From NCBI GenBank assembly GCA_050084985.1, contig JBITNC010000001.1, positions 74,772,001-74,836,000 of the forward strand: a stretch of DNA of 64,000 nucleotides. Reading direction: 5' to 3'. This DNA is from Nageia nagi. Lineage: Eukaryota; Pinophyta. The first letter of the stretch is position 1; every line of letters starts with the position of its first letter. The position numbers and the translations under genes were made by a program. Shown here piece after piece: positions 39,000-51,708 of this stretch. The notes below the pieces were generated by a model. It did not search any database and was not told the origin of the DNA. It saw nothing but the letters and a program-made list of their open reading frames with translations.

Positions 39000-39539
39000 T
39001 CTTGTTACTTTAAACCTTTACAATAGATAGGAATTGGCTTGTAACCTAGAGATTGAGTAGAAAACTAAAATAAACGCATTCCCACTACCTTTTGCTCTTT
39101 CAAGAAACCTACTATTATGAGAAATGAAGAACTTAACTAGACCAAAACTTTTGAGGTTACATTATACTGATTAATAGTATAAACTTCTATTTTTAGCATG
39201 CCCAATGGGATAAGAACTAAAATTTCATATTTAATGGGTGTAAATAGGACAAATAGCCTTATTTAGTATACTATCAAGTAGATTATTTAAATATTATAAG
39301 GTTTTTTAATCTTATTAGTGACTCTACTATCAACCAATCAATATTTCAAATCCTAGTACCTCTAGAACATAAACTTACTATAAGTAGTGCTAAAAATTCC
39401 TTTAGATAGCCTAGGTTTCAAGAGCTATCACTTCCTCACAAGAGGACTAGGTGAAAAATTTCTCAAGTTGTATCCCCTATAGTTCCTTTAAGGGTAATCC
39501 TACTATTAGCTATATTTGATTCAACACTAGAAGATCCTT

Positions 39540-40200
39540 CACCTGATGCCAATACTTCAAGCATGGCTCAGTTGATTGATTTTCCTATTTGAAATAATCA
39601 TCATCCTTTGGTTGTTGTTGCTAACTTCCCTACTATACCTCAAGCAACATTAAAAGTTTTTCCTAAGTATGATGAGTCTAGTAAAACACCATATGAACAT
39701 TGTCAATGTGTATCTTTATTGGATTCAAGCTTTGATATCACTAATGAAATGAGAATGAATAGGTTATTATCACCCTCTTTTGAAGGTAAAGTAGCTAAAT
39801 AGTTTATAACTCTCACCCCCTAATCTATAAATTCATGGGGAGAGTTATGTTAGGTTTAATTAAAATATTTTCTATAGATGGTGATGATAGTACATTTTTT
39901 AACCTTATAACATGTATTAAAAGACATCCTCATAAGTCCATGAATGATTTCAATATCAGATTTGAAAGAATATGGAAATCTATTCCAGTAAGAATTAGAC
40001 CAACAAGTGCACAAGCTCTAGGATATTATAAGAAGACTTTTCTCTTGAACCTTAATATGCTCATTATTATGTTAGGAGATACCTTTCTAGATGTTTACTA
40101 GATAGCAAAAACTTTTGAACACACCTTGGTATCCTCTGGAAAGATGCAACTTAGAACCATTATGCATTATTTCCTAATTTACCTCTTAAATAAGTCCCAC
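39540..40200 (+). pseudogene. Gypsy gag fragment
   Basis: The plus strand shows a retrotransposon gag core. 'KVFPKYDESSKTPYEHCQ' is followed by 'LLSPSFEGKVAK' plus a stop where W fits, 'SINSWGELC' and 'HPHKSMNDFNIRFERIWKSI'. This is the usual gag order (helical core, then K-x-W-F, then the W-x-L box). The frame changes near 39830. It is probably the N-terminus of the element whose protease and RT follow. Confidence 0.7.
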
Positions 40201-41059
40201 AAATTTCTCATCTTAGAATTTTAGCCTTAGCACCTCCTCTCAAACCTATTGTCTAGAATCAAATACCAACATTACTTACTCTTGCATCCACTAGTACTAG
40301 TACTGATCTTAAGTCTCAAGAGGAGGAATTATCAACTCCTCATTTTCTAGACTCATATGTTGTTTATCAACATCAATATTTGAGATTACATTTAGATCAG
40401 ATGGTGGAACTTGCATCAGATCTTGCTATTGATCTAACCATGATAAATTTTTGGCTTCTAAGATATGCTAGATAATAAGCCAATTATGTTCAAACTAGAG
40501 CTTCCTCCTCAATAGCTCTACATCAACCTCAAATTACTTAATAAAATTGAGTATCTATTCCAGCACACCCAAAATTGAAGAAATCTAAAGCTCCCTTAGC
40601 ATAACCACAAAATCAACAAGATCAATTCTTGGCACATTGGGTAGTGTTTCTCAAAATTTGAACATTATTCTTCATAATTTGAGTACTAATGTCCTTGCTA
40701 AAAAAATCCTATTATGGCTAGAAAAGAAGTTTCAGAGAAAGAGATACCTAATGCATTGAGGTATCCTTTTATTATATATTATCATAAAAAAAGCCACTCA
40801 ATAATTTAGAACACATCAATAAGCATAATTAAGTAAACTTATCCCATATACTCCATATAATATTATGAAAGAACTAAAGAAAACTCCTTATAAGATGACT
40901 ATATTTGATGCGTTAAAGATACCAGATCAATTAGATCTTTTGTAAGAAGCTTTGAAACTAAAGAATAGTAAGAAAAGGGTAAATGAAAGAAATTTCATCT
41001 TTGCAATATCTAATTATGTCCCTCCATCTCTCATGGGTATAAGAAGACCTCCACCATTC

Positions 41060-41470
41060 TATCTATCCCTATGATTAGAAGGTTGGATAGTAAATAACTA
41101 TATGATAGATACCAAAGCTTCAATAACTATAATTTCTAAAGCTATTGCAAATGAAATGAAGTTGTACATCACAAGATGTATTGATGGTGTCATACAATTG
41201 GATTCTTCCTCTATAGATGTTGTTGGTAGTGTTAAAGGAGTTCTAATAACTTTAAATACATTCTTTGATATTTGTATTATTCAATATATCATTATGGTTG
41301 ATCTTTCACCTCTATTTGAAATATGTCTATCCAAATAATTCACTGCTAAATTGGAAGGATACTTAGCTTTAGACTATACTCATCTCTTACTTCCTTTCCA
41401 AAATAAACAAGTAAAAATTTTGAATGAGGGCACCAAAAATATTCATTTTAAAAATATCATAGAATAAAAT
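41060..41470 (+). pseudogene. Gypsy aspartic protease, degraded
   Basis: 'MIDTKASITIISKAIANEMK' at 41102 corresponds to a D-S/T-G-A-S protease box, with the glycine replaced by lysine. 'IDVVGSVKGVLITL' and 'MVDLSPLFEICLSK' follow. The catalytic triad is damaged. It leads into the RNase H domain. Confidence 0.65.
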
Positions 41471-41635
41471 TGTTTAAATGGCCATCACCTATGGAAGTAT
41501 TTGAAAGGGATACACTTCGAGAATCAATCCTTACAATTGAAATTATTTTAGCAAATGATTTGAATTATCAAGTCATAAATGTTGGCATGGGTAATTATTA
41601 TTTATATAAATATGCTCAACCAATCTTGATCATAG

Positions 41636-41892
41636 CTAAAAAGGAGCATGAGATATGGACAATGTACTTTGATGGATCTAGATGTAAGCATGGATGTGGA
41701 GTTGGAGTTATGTTCAAATATTTAGAAGGACATATGAAAAGATTCTCCTTTAGATTTATATGGATTTTTATAAATAATATTATTGAGTATGAAACCCTTT
41801 ATTTAGGGTTATCTAAAGTGATCAATATAGTCAACAAATACCTAATTATCCATGGTGATTCAAAATTGGTCATAAAGCAATTCAAAAATTAG
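41636..41892 (+). pseudogene. RNase H domain located upstream of the reverse transcriptase
   Basis: 'WTMYFDGSRCKHGCGVGV' opens the domain, with D at 41671-41673. 'NNIIEYETLYLGL' places E at 41785-41787, and 'LIIHGDSKLVIKQ' places D at 41857-41859, so the acidic catalytic residues are all present. This is the archaeal-type RNase H seen as a second RNase H in Tat-like gypsy elements. Here it sits between protease and RT. The frame runs open from 41470 to 41892. Confidence 0.8.
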
Positions 41893-42479
41893 ATTAGTTC
41901 AAAACATAATTATTTCAAGATCTACAAGAATAGTGTTTAGAATTTATTAAAGTTATTCTTGGCTATCAATTTTATATCTATTATTAGAAGGTACAACTAA
42001 ATAGTTGATGTAATTTTTGGTAAGGGGCACATTACAACCCTACTCATTATAAAAGAGAAACTCTTGGAGTTAAAATTTAATGTAGGCCTTCAGTACCTGA
42101 TGCTACAAATTTCTAGCAAATATTTGATTCCAATGAACATATAATGAACTTCTTATTGGATGAAGTAATAGCCTATACTTTTTGTATTTAGGAATTACCT
42201 AACTATTTCCAAGAATCAGATATTATCCAACTCAAAAATAATGTTATACCAAAATGATTACTCTCCTTTGAAATACTATTTGATTCAAAAGATGTCTAGA
42301 AAGCTAAATACTTGGCCATCCAGAAGGAGAGTTATGTTGAGCTAAAAATAAAACTTGGTAGATATATAAAGATAGGTTCAAAGTGTTCTAATGAAGAAAA
42401 AGTTGTTATATCTCAAATTTATCATGAGTTCTCCAAAGTAATTATTTAGACTTATGATGATCTTCCAAATGCCAAACCA

Positions 42480-43427
42480 TACTGGTAAAAATAAAGGCCA
42501 ATGAACCCAAAAATAGAAGAAGTCATGAAATAAGAATTAATAAAAATGCTTGATTTAAAAATTATTTATCCTATCAAGCATTCCTCTTGGGTTGTAAATC
42601 TAGTTCTTATTAGAAAGAAGAGTGAAAAAATCAAACTTTATGTTGATTTTAGAAATTTGCATCAAGTGTCTCTCAAAGATAATTATTCTCTCCCACTTAT
42701 GGAATAGATCCTGCATATAGTAGCCAAAGCTTGTTATTTTTCAATGATTGATGGCTACTCAATATTTAACTAAATTTGGATCAAAGATGAAGATCAGTAC
42801 AAAACTACATTTACAACTAAATAGAAAACATTTACTTTCCAAAGAATGCCTTTTGGTCTTTCTAATGTGAAAGTTAATTTTCAAATAGCCATGAATCATG
42901 CATTTGGTGACTTGATAAATAAGATTATATTAGTCTATCTAAATGATATTACAATATTATCTAAGAGTAAAAAGGATCATATAAAATATCTTAGACAAGT
43001 GTTTGTAAAATGCATGGAATTTAGTATTTCTATTAATCTAAAAAATTCTGTTTTTATGGTTAGCCAAGAAAATTAGTTGGCCATATTTTCTTAGAGGAGG
43101 GATTAGTAATTGATCCAAATAGAGTGAAAGCTATTGAAGAATTGCTCTCCACTCCAATAAGAAAGCTTTGCAATCTTTCCTTGGTTAGATCAATTTTGTT
43201 AGAAAATTTATTAATAATTTTTCAAAGAATGTATTTCTAATCACTTCAATACTAAAAATATGTTATATTCTCTTGATCAGATAAAGCAAAACTAGCCTTT
43301 AAAGATATTAAAAAGGCTATAGTAGAAGCTTCAATACTTAAAAATCTTGATATATCAAAAGATTTTATCATGTATGCATATAGAGAAGAAACAAGCATCC
43401 ATTATTACATCCATAAAGTGTTGTAAA
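42480..43427 (+). pseudogene. Gypsy reverse transcriptase, degraded and truncated
   Basis: 'HSSWVVNLVLIRKKSEKIKL' begins near 42577, then 'VDFRNLHQVSLKDNYSLPL', 'FSMIDGYSIFN' and 'RMPFGLSNVKVNF' (42843). The catalytic box reads Y-L-N-D (42936-42947), one G-to-A change from Y-L-D-D. The connection region continues to about 43427 ('KDFIMYAY'), where similarity stops. RNase H and integrase of this element are not seen downstream, so it is truncated. Confidence 0.8.
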
Positions 43428-44099
43428 TTTAATGTGTGTTTTACATCCAAACATTCACATTATTCATGATATCACATATGTTTATACTAGTATATTATGT
43501 TCAAAACCATGTATAAAAGTAGCCAAGAAAATGGAAAATGATGTATCTGATTTCGTTCTCCTACAAATCAAATCCTGTTCTATAAACATCACATTAATAA
43601 ATAAACATAAATATTACTTTGAATTTATGAAACATATCATAAATAAGGTGTTAAAACTAAATGAAAATATGAGAATAAACTTTCATGCATTTCTACTTTA
43701 ACGCATCCATTGGAAAAACATAAACATAAATGTATATGATATTAAAACATACTTATAAAATTCTAATAACACATCCATTTGAAAAAACTAAATGAAAACA
43801 TAAAAATAAACTTTCATGTATACATATATATGATATTAAAACATGCATATAAGAGTCTAAAGTTATCATCATGTATATCAAAAAATCTATAACTTATTAT
43901 CCATCACATCTAAAAGAAACCAACTATCGATCATGACTATCATGATCCCACAATAGGTAAGGTCATCAAAAAATAATGATAAAACTACAAATAACATGAC
44001 TAAGTATTAAAAATCATCTTGCTCTCCATAAATATCAGATAAGAAAATGAAATAATCTGATACAACTCATAATTTTAACATAAAACATGAAAAATATAG
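43428..44099. other. AT-rich spacer with a weak duplication
   Basis: No gene. 'ataaactttcatg', 'catccattggaaaaa' and 'atatgatattaaaacat' each occur twice between 43675 and 43860, so a segment of about 110 bp is duplicated and diverged. Confidence 0.5.
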
Positions 44100-46073
44100 C
44101 TCTATAATTGAAATGCTCTTAAGATCTTCCCTCTTTGCCATATGTAGGACTAGTAGCTCTACCCTATCGAGGATGACTGGTGCCCACTAAACCTATAGGA
44201 CTCACTACTCAAGCTACCTTATAAATCTTAGATGAACCCATTGGATGCTAAGAAGAGATCCCACTTGTCCTACTATGACTGTGGGATGCAACTAGTCTAA
44301 CAACCCTACCCTAAGTGTTGGCTATCTGATGGGCTCAACTAAGTTCTTGATAAATTGATACATTCATGGGGATATATGTAGTAGAGAGGATAGGATATAA
44401 CATGCCCAACATGTATGTAGGTACCCCTATCAACCACATCTATACAATGAAGGAATAGTAATCTCTCTATTGAAGTATCTAGACAAAAATTGATGGATGA
44501 TTGACTACCCCTACAAATATACTAACTGTAATGAGCTATGCAAAGGATCAATATTCATCTCTCTCATGATGATACCTATCTCTTTTAGCTCTATATTTGT
44601 ACATGCGAGCACTAAGTTGAGACACTTGGTACCTCAACTTGTAGATGTCCCTAGGAGTGCATCAATGCTAGGTACCTATGGAGGAGGAGCTCCACCTCCT
44701 CTTGCACCTCTAATAGAGGTACCCACCTTAGTATCCTCTACCTAGCTAGCTATATTCTCTAGGTCAACCATCACCTACTCCTTGATCGCTAACTCATCCA
44801 TCATTACTTCCTCAAGCCTCTCCTCAGCTTGCTCCTTAACCATCTCCTCCTCAACCCCTATAGCTACCTCACACTTGGCTACTCATTGGCATATCCAGTG
44901 CTCTAGTGCATCATTATCTGTAGCCTCTACCTCTATCTACCACTAGGCATTAAAGGCCTTTATTTCACCCACATCATCTACACCTATATCCTCTACTAGA
45001 ACCTCTTGCTATGTGAGATCTAGCTTTAGATAAATTAGGGGTTAAATCCCCACAATAGGTAGCTCACCCTCTCTCAAAAAATATAGATGTGTTGGTGGAA
45101 TATCCTATACCTAACCAAACTAATAGTGCACATGCTCAAAGTAGAATCACTCTAAAAACTTAGTCCATCAACCATTCAAAACTTGAGCTTATTTGATGCC
45201 CATTAGCTATGCTAGGAGCTCATCCCAAGATAGATAACCATGTAAGGTCATAAACTCACTTGATTAGAAATAATATGAGCAATCATCCTCTCATAAAAAG
45301 AAATATCTCATCAAATGCCATCTGAAGGGAGAGTGTAAAAATCCTCTCTCTAGTGCATGATGCTGGTAGGATAGGCTATGTGTGAGGTAAAACTAGGTAC
45401 TAGGAGCCCCAAAGGATGAGCTACATGGATATGCTGATAGGCCCATGCGTGAAGAATAACAATGAGTGACAATGAGTCCCTATGGCCTAAATAATAGAAG
45501 AAAAGCTCTTGATAAATCTAGGCTAGTAGTGTGGGAACCCAAGTGTATATCATCCCCTACTATATCATACTAGCCACTATGGGAAATAATGACCAAGGAA
45601 ACCTCCCATATTTGAGAGAGCATAGCATTGTATCAACCCCATCAAGTAAGAGGCTCTAAGAATACCCTGCTAGTCATTCCTCCAATACTTGAGGTATGCA
45701 AGATCCCTAAAAAACATCACTCATAACTCTGTTGATAGTACTTACCATAAACTACTATGATATCTGGGTGTATTGAATCTTGATCGACTACATGTTGGAT
45801 CCACTAACCTTGAATAGTTAATAAGTATAAATAGTTGATGTCCTCCACCATGATAGTCATCTCCCTCGTAAGAAGATGAAAAGTACCAGTTGAAGAATCC
45901 CACCTCTCCAGCAAGGCTACCAATAGTGGGTAGTCTGAGTGAATGTAACCCATGTAGGGCCTAGCTCCAAAATTAACTATGCAAAGAAAGGTCTGATCGA
46001 TGCTAGTCAAGAAAACATGACCATTCTTGAGTATACAAGGATATCTACCTCTAGGCTCAAAGACATCTCAAAC
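44100..46073 (-). pseudogene. PMD-encoding transposon gene, copy 1, degraded
   Basis: On the minus strand the frame starts after an acceptor-like ctattag (46080-46074). 'FGARPYMGYIHSDYPLLVA' is followed by 'LLERWDSSTGTFHLLTREMT' and 'MVEDINYLYLLTIQG'. This is the plant mobile domain pattern (alternation of W, T-F-H-L, and the E-D-V-x-x-L-x-G-L-P box). Downstream, the repeat-rich acidic tail at about 44900-44640 matches copy 2 in inverted orientation. Many stops are present. PMD proteins occur as host factors and in gypsy and Mutator elements; the carrier type here is not established. Confidence 0.75.
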
Positions 46074-47870
46074 CTAATAGCAATTAATGATAAAGTAACT
46101 TCAAAAAAAATTAATTTTGCAAATGCCAATGATTGAATGATTAGGATCTAGGATCATCAATGTTTGATACTTGAATTTCAATGATCCTAAAACCCTTCAA
46201 GCATAGCCAATGACCATAGTTGGGGTTTTAAATTTTTTACAAAATATTAAAAAATAAGCCTAATCTAAGAAAATGAATGGTTAAAAAACACATAAAGATT
46301 ATTTATAAGCATCCTACTATTTCTATTTTTTTAAAAATAGATTAAAAATGAATTAAGAAGCAAAAAATGGAAAGGGGGGTTTTTAAACCTCCTCATCCCT
46401 CATAGGTCACTTACACAATGTGGATCATCCTCATGGTGGCATTATGACTCAAATCAATAGTAAAAGGGAGGTATGGGGTTAAACACTCAAATGGTAGGGT
46501 AAGGGAAATAAGAGCTCTGACCTGGCACTAAAAAGCGAATTAAAAAGTGATAAGTGAACTTTTTCTTTTTATTACACCATGCAGTTGATCATCGATGATC
46601 ATAAGTCAAGTGCCAGTGATCCATAAGGATCATCAATGATCATAACTAGATCACTAATGACCCAAACCTTAAAAAAATGATGAATGAAAAATATTTTCTT
46701 AAAATGTACAAGTTATATAGGTATTTCAATAAGAGAAATACCCAAGACCTTCACTATGTGCTTCATTAAAAGTCTCTAATTAAAAGTTTAAAAAATACAA
46801 GATTTTGGATTATGTCAAAAATTCTTTATGTCAAGTTAGACCTATGATTAATTGTAAATATTGATGAGAAAATTCAAAATAAAATAGAGTAATTTATAAA
46901 CTCTTGTATATATCTTTTTGAACAATCAACAATGCTCAATTAAAAACAAAAAACTATAGTCCAAAGAAAACATCTATTAGATGCTCATGTCAAAACTATC
47001 TTGAAAATATCAAAAATAATATAAAACTATCAAAAACCATAAAAAATTAAAATGTGTGTGTGTGTGTGTCAAAGGTAAAATCACTATGAGTTTTACACTT
47101 GTTAAACTTAATTTAGAGTTAAGGTTTTTTCAAAAAAATTAAGACTCGGGTAATTTTGAATTAGAAAAATGATCCTTCTTTAAGCAAAAAAAAGAAGGGT
47201 GGGTTTTGATATGATTAAAATTGTTGGATGAACTTTTGTTAAATATCATCAAGTAACCTATCTACTAGGATAAAAGTAGAATGATTAAAAGTTGTTGTAT
47301 TTGCAAGGGAACTTCTTTATCATATGCTAGCTATGGCATACTCCTGATGGTTAAGACTTTGTTCATATCCTGCCAACACAACACAATAGTATAGAGGTGA
47401 CTACTTAGGTTATGCCTTGCACTATAACCCTTTATTATTTTCAAAATGTATTAAACATAAAAGATCAAAAAATGGATTTAGTCATAATCCAATCACTCAA
47501 ATTTAGCTTATTCATAGAGAAAGAGTTAATCTGAAACCTTGACTTAGAATCAAGAGGTACAAGTCTAAGACTTGATTGCACCCCCTTTTTGATAGACTTA
47601 GTTTTTTGAAATAATCTCCACCTATAAAATGTTGGATATTTCAAAAAATGGGCAAAATGTAGAAACCTAAAAACAACCCCTCTTTCAATAAATGAAAGAG
47701 GGGGGTAAAATTTTAGGTAAACATTAAAGTTTGCTAAAATCTATCGATCGTTGGCGATTCAATATAATCGCTAACAATCACACTCGATCGTTGGCACCCG
47801 ATGGGTAATCACCAATGATCCTATAAATAGAAAACACAAAGAAAAAAATAAAAAAATTAGGCACCCAAGG
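46074..47870 (-). other. Leader or upstream region of PMD element copy 1
   Basis: Non-coding. It is homologous in places to the region upstream of copy 2: 'tttaggtttctacattttgc' at 47672-47653 (minus) matches 'tttaggtgtctacattttgc' near 53433 (plus). It contains clusters of GATC/GATCAC words at 46150-46220, 46575-46670 and 47745-47825. A short GT run is at 47054-47070. Confidence 0.6.
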
Positions 47871-49380
47871 AAACAAGCTGACAAATCAAGGATGAGTCAT
47901 CCCTGATCCTATGCTTTCCTTATGCAAATTTAATCTGTGACATTTTTCATCCAACCTTATCTTCCAAAAATAGCAACTAATGTTGCATTAGAAAAATTAT
48001 AAATAAGATCATTCCCACAAAGGTAAGAGAGACATAATGAAATGCATACTTACTCTGCTAAATTCAAGCCAAATTATTAAGTACATTTTAGTTCACTATT
48101 TTTGCTTGCATACATGTTTGTTTCATGTTACTTATTATAATTTTAAAGCATGAATAGGTATGTTTGATGGGTTGTTAGTTTTGTGCACTTGTAGGATTCA
48201 AAGATTAGCAATTGATTAAAGTAAGGAGAAGCCAAGGAGTAGCATGGAAGAAGTAATTAGAAGCATTCTTATTGCAAGTTCAATCAAATGACATATGGAA
48301 CTTGAAGACATCAGCAAAGAAGGGCGTCCAAAAGGCCTATATTATGCATTGTATTTAAGCCCTCCATTGCAAGGCAATCTATAATTAAAACTAAGGTTTA
48401 TTCAAAGATAAACAAAGAGTTTTTGTTGGTTGTGAAAGTTTTTGTTTTTGCATGCTTGCAAGGTTGATTTTTGAGTAAATATTTTAGCACTAGAAGGAAG
48501 GCCCTCGCATATAGGCTACATGGAAAATGAGGTGCAAGGGATATCTCTTACTATTCATATTTCATTTTTCATCTTCTATGTTTGTGGAATCATTACTAAA
48601 ACTCATACTATTTATTATTTCTTATTTTTTATTTTTTATCTATGTGTTCATTGATGATATTCATCAGGGCACCAGTAATTTATGTTGAAACACCAACAAT
48701 TTGTGTTTAAATTCCAATGACTTGTATTTGAAATGCCATGGACATGTATTAAAAATGCCAATGATTTAGCTGAAATGCTAACAATTTATACTGAATCACC
48801 AATGAATCTATCTAAAAATCTAAAAAACTTCATCAATTTGAAAAAAGAAGGTATAAGCTTCAATTGTTGTGAATGTTGCAAGCATAATATAGGCATTAAA
48901 AAATGAAAAATTGAAGGAACCCCTTATTTGTGATTTCTTTTGACTAGATTGCATATAGAAAGGGTAGATGTATGACTAAGGAATATGCATTATATATTTG
49001 CTTTATTTGAATAAATTATATGAATTATTCATCTTTGAGGGCTTAGGAAATGATAAATAAAATCACTTAATACTTTATTTTATACCACATATGCTCTCCC
49101 TTTGCGCTAAAAGGTGACCTTAGGTGATCATAATGGGTATAATGGGAAATAAGTAAATGAACTCTTTTTTCCTTTTTTCATTCTCTATCACTAAAATTGG
49201 TTAAATAATTTTCATTGTCACTTCCACACTTAGAAGGAGAAATAAATTTTCATTTAAGAATGAAATAAACGTAAAATCAATTTACAAGGGTAAAGGTAAA
49301 CTCAAAACACATTAAGTTGGTTAATTTACTGGGTGGGTGCTTTTCCTTTCACACTAATACTCTTTTATGGTTTGGCTCCT
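47871..49380. other. Spacer, mostly unassigned
   Basis: No coding similarity was found. It contains a degenerate short tandem repeat at 48655-48815. Confidence 0.4.
48655..48815. repeat. Degenerate repeat of about 21-24 bp, six to seven copies
   Basis: Successive units look like 'caccaacaatttgtgtttaa', 'attccaatgacttgtatttg' and 'atgccaatgatttagctgaa'. Each unit has a C-C-A-A-T/C-x-A core and an A-rich end. Confidence 0.65.
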
Positions 49381-49680
49381 TACTTCAAAAGAAGGTTAAT
49401 GGATGGTAATTCAAAGGGGGGTTAAAGAACCTAATTTAAGGAAATCTATTACACATTAAAATCCTTCCTATCTACCTTACCACTTCGCAAGGAGGTCAAA
49501 GGATTATGAATCAAAGGGGAGTTAAAGAACCTCATCTAAACAAATCTATTACACATTAAAACCCTTCCAATCTACCTTACAACTCTATAAAAAGGTTGAA
49601 GGATTGTGACTCGAAGAGGGGGTAAAGAATTTCTCTATGTCACTTCCACACTCAAAAGGAATAAATGAATTTCATTAAAA
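49381..49680. repeat. 100-bp tandem repeat, three copies
   Basis: 'gttaaagaacct' starts at 49421 and 49521, and a variant at 49621. 'aaatctattacacattaaaa' occurs in the first two units. Period is 100 bp. Confidence 0.85.
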
Positions 49681-49794
49681 CTTGGTTAAATAATTGCATT
49701 AAATGTAAAATAAACCTCATGGGTTAGATAAAGATCTCACTAATTAAAATATTGTTTATTTCACACTAAATAAAATATAATCAAAGGACATATA

Positions 49795-51561
49795 TGTTGG
49801 GTTGGGTTGTAGTTATCATGAGTTCTTGTATTTTTAATATATATGCATAAGAACTTTAAAAAAAAATTAAACATCAATGAGTTGGAAGTGATGAGAAACC
49901 ATTGATTCTATATTTCTTGTGTACCCATTGACCACACAAAAAGCATAGCAACTTCTTTGTTGAATATGATAATTATATAACACCCTATCTTATATACTTA
50001 TGACATAATACTACTTTAACACCCAACCCATGTTTTCTCAAGAGGTGAGCATAATTTTATTCCTAAGTACCAATCAAGTATTTACAACATTGATTCTAAG
50101 TTTGCTATAAGTTACTTATGAACCCTTTGGGATATAATATCATAAACATGTTTCAAATAATAGTGCCAAGTTATGTCCTTCATGAGTCTATAGATCTTCT
50201 TAATGAATACCACTTCTCATTATTTAACATAACTTATTAATAATTATCATGTGGGTGCCTTTATATGTTCTTGTAGGGACTATTATACATAATTCGCAAG
50301 TAGTGATATTATAGACCTCAAATTATGCATAAATAATAAAACCAAAGCATGATTTGTTTACAATATATTATTGAAGCATATATGAGAAATATGACATGAA
50401 ATGAATAATGATAATTAATGTACCTTCATCATAGTCACAAAAATAAAATAATAGAAACCATTCATCAATCATTATATGATATTCAAAAATATGAATGTTG
50501 CCAATAGCCCAAAGATACTACATTGTTGGCTACATGAATTAAGTAGATCGATGAAGGGAATAAAGGGTATATGAAAGGAATATGAAGGGTTTAACATATC
50601 TATGTAAAGGTGGTGTTGCAAAGCACTATTATTGGTAGTATAGAGTGATCTTTCATTTGTTTAAGTCTCTCTTGGAATCTTTTTATGTCCTTACATGATA
50701 CCTCTTATGTATCCTTTGATACATATCTATAACAACATCCTAGTCTTATTTGATTCTTGGGATCACTGCACATTACATGGTTTGAGCCATCTTTCTTGAT
50801 ATTTGACACCTTTTACATTGTACAATATTCCATTATATTTATTATGTTTTCTTGTGTGTAGATGCCTCAAAATGAACCTTTATGTATTTAATAAATCATT
50901 TTAATCCCTTAACATTGTATTATTTAAAAGAGAATTTAAAATGTATAAAAGAGGTGTAGGCCATATATTTTACCCTTGTGGATTATACAAGGGGTCAAAT
51001 CCTATAATATAAGCATCCCTATATAAAGATATTAAAGACATACAAAGATAGAGGATGGGATTATTATCAAAAGGAGACTAGATAAGGGGCAAATTACAAA
51101 AGACCCAAGGTTTCTATCAACTGAAGATCGGATAGAGAATCAAGAACTCGAACATCATTTGCAAAGAAAACCTTTGCAAGATCTTATTATATATAATAAG
51201 TGAATCTTTTATCTCAATAATTATTATGCTTTTATTATATTGATAATCATTTGTTCACTTATCATTTCATCTTTCATCTCGTCTTTAATTTGATCATTAA
51301 CATGACATCCGTAGCATACTGTTACTAGGGCACTAGTTCTGTACTAGTGTATATGATATTGCTTGTTCTTGATGTATGCCTTTATTTGATCAATTGAATA
51401 TGCATATTAATGAAAAAACATATGTGCTTACTCATATTTTGTCATATTCCTAGTTTATGTGAACTAACTAACAAACCAAATAGTTCATGTGTTAAATCCC
51501 CTAATTAATTACAACATCACATTATTTAGGGTCTATGAGTCTACATTTGGTAAACCCAACA
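49795..51561 (+). repeat. Candidate LTR, about 1.77 kb
   Basis: Starts TGTTGGGTTGGGTT and ends GGTAAACCCAACA, giving matched TGTTGGGTT..AACCCAACA ends. A TATA-type box (GTATAAAAGAGG) lies at about 50943 on the plus strand. No second copy, primer site or matching target duplication was found (ATATA before, TTATT after). It may be the 5-prime LTR of the element that contains the ORF at 51709, a solo LTR, or chance. Confidence 0.4.
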
Positions 51562-51708
51562 TTATTACACACCTAGGTCTTTGTCTAGGTAAAACTCCTT
51601 TTGTAAAGTCATAAATCCATTTTTCCTATTTTTTCTCTACATAGAGGAAGTACTCCAAATAGTAGCCAAATAGCAAGATAAAACTAGGGCTTATTCTTCT
51701 TATATCCC

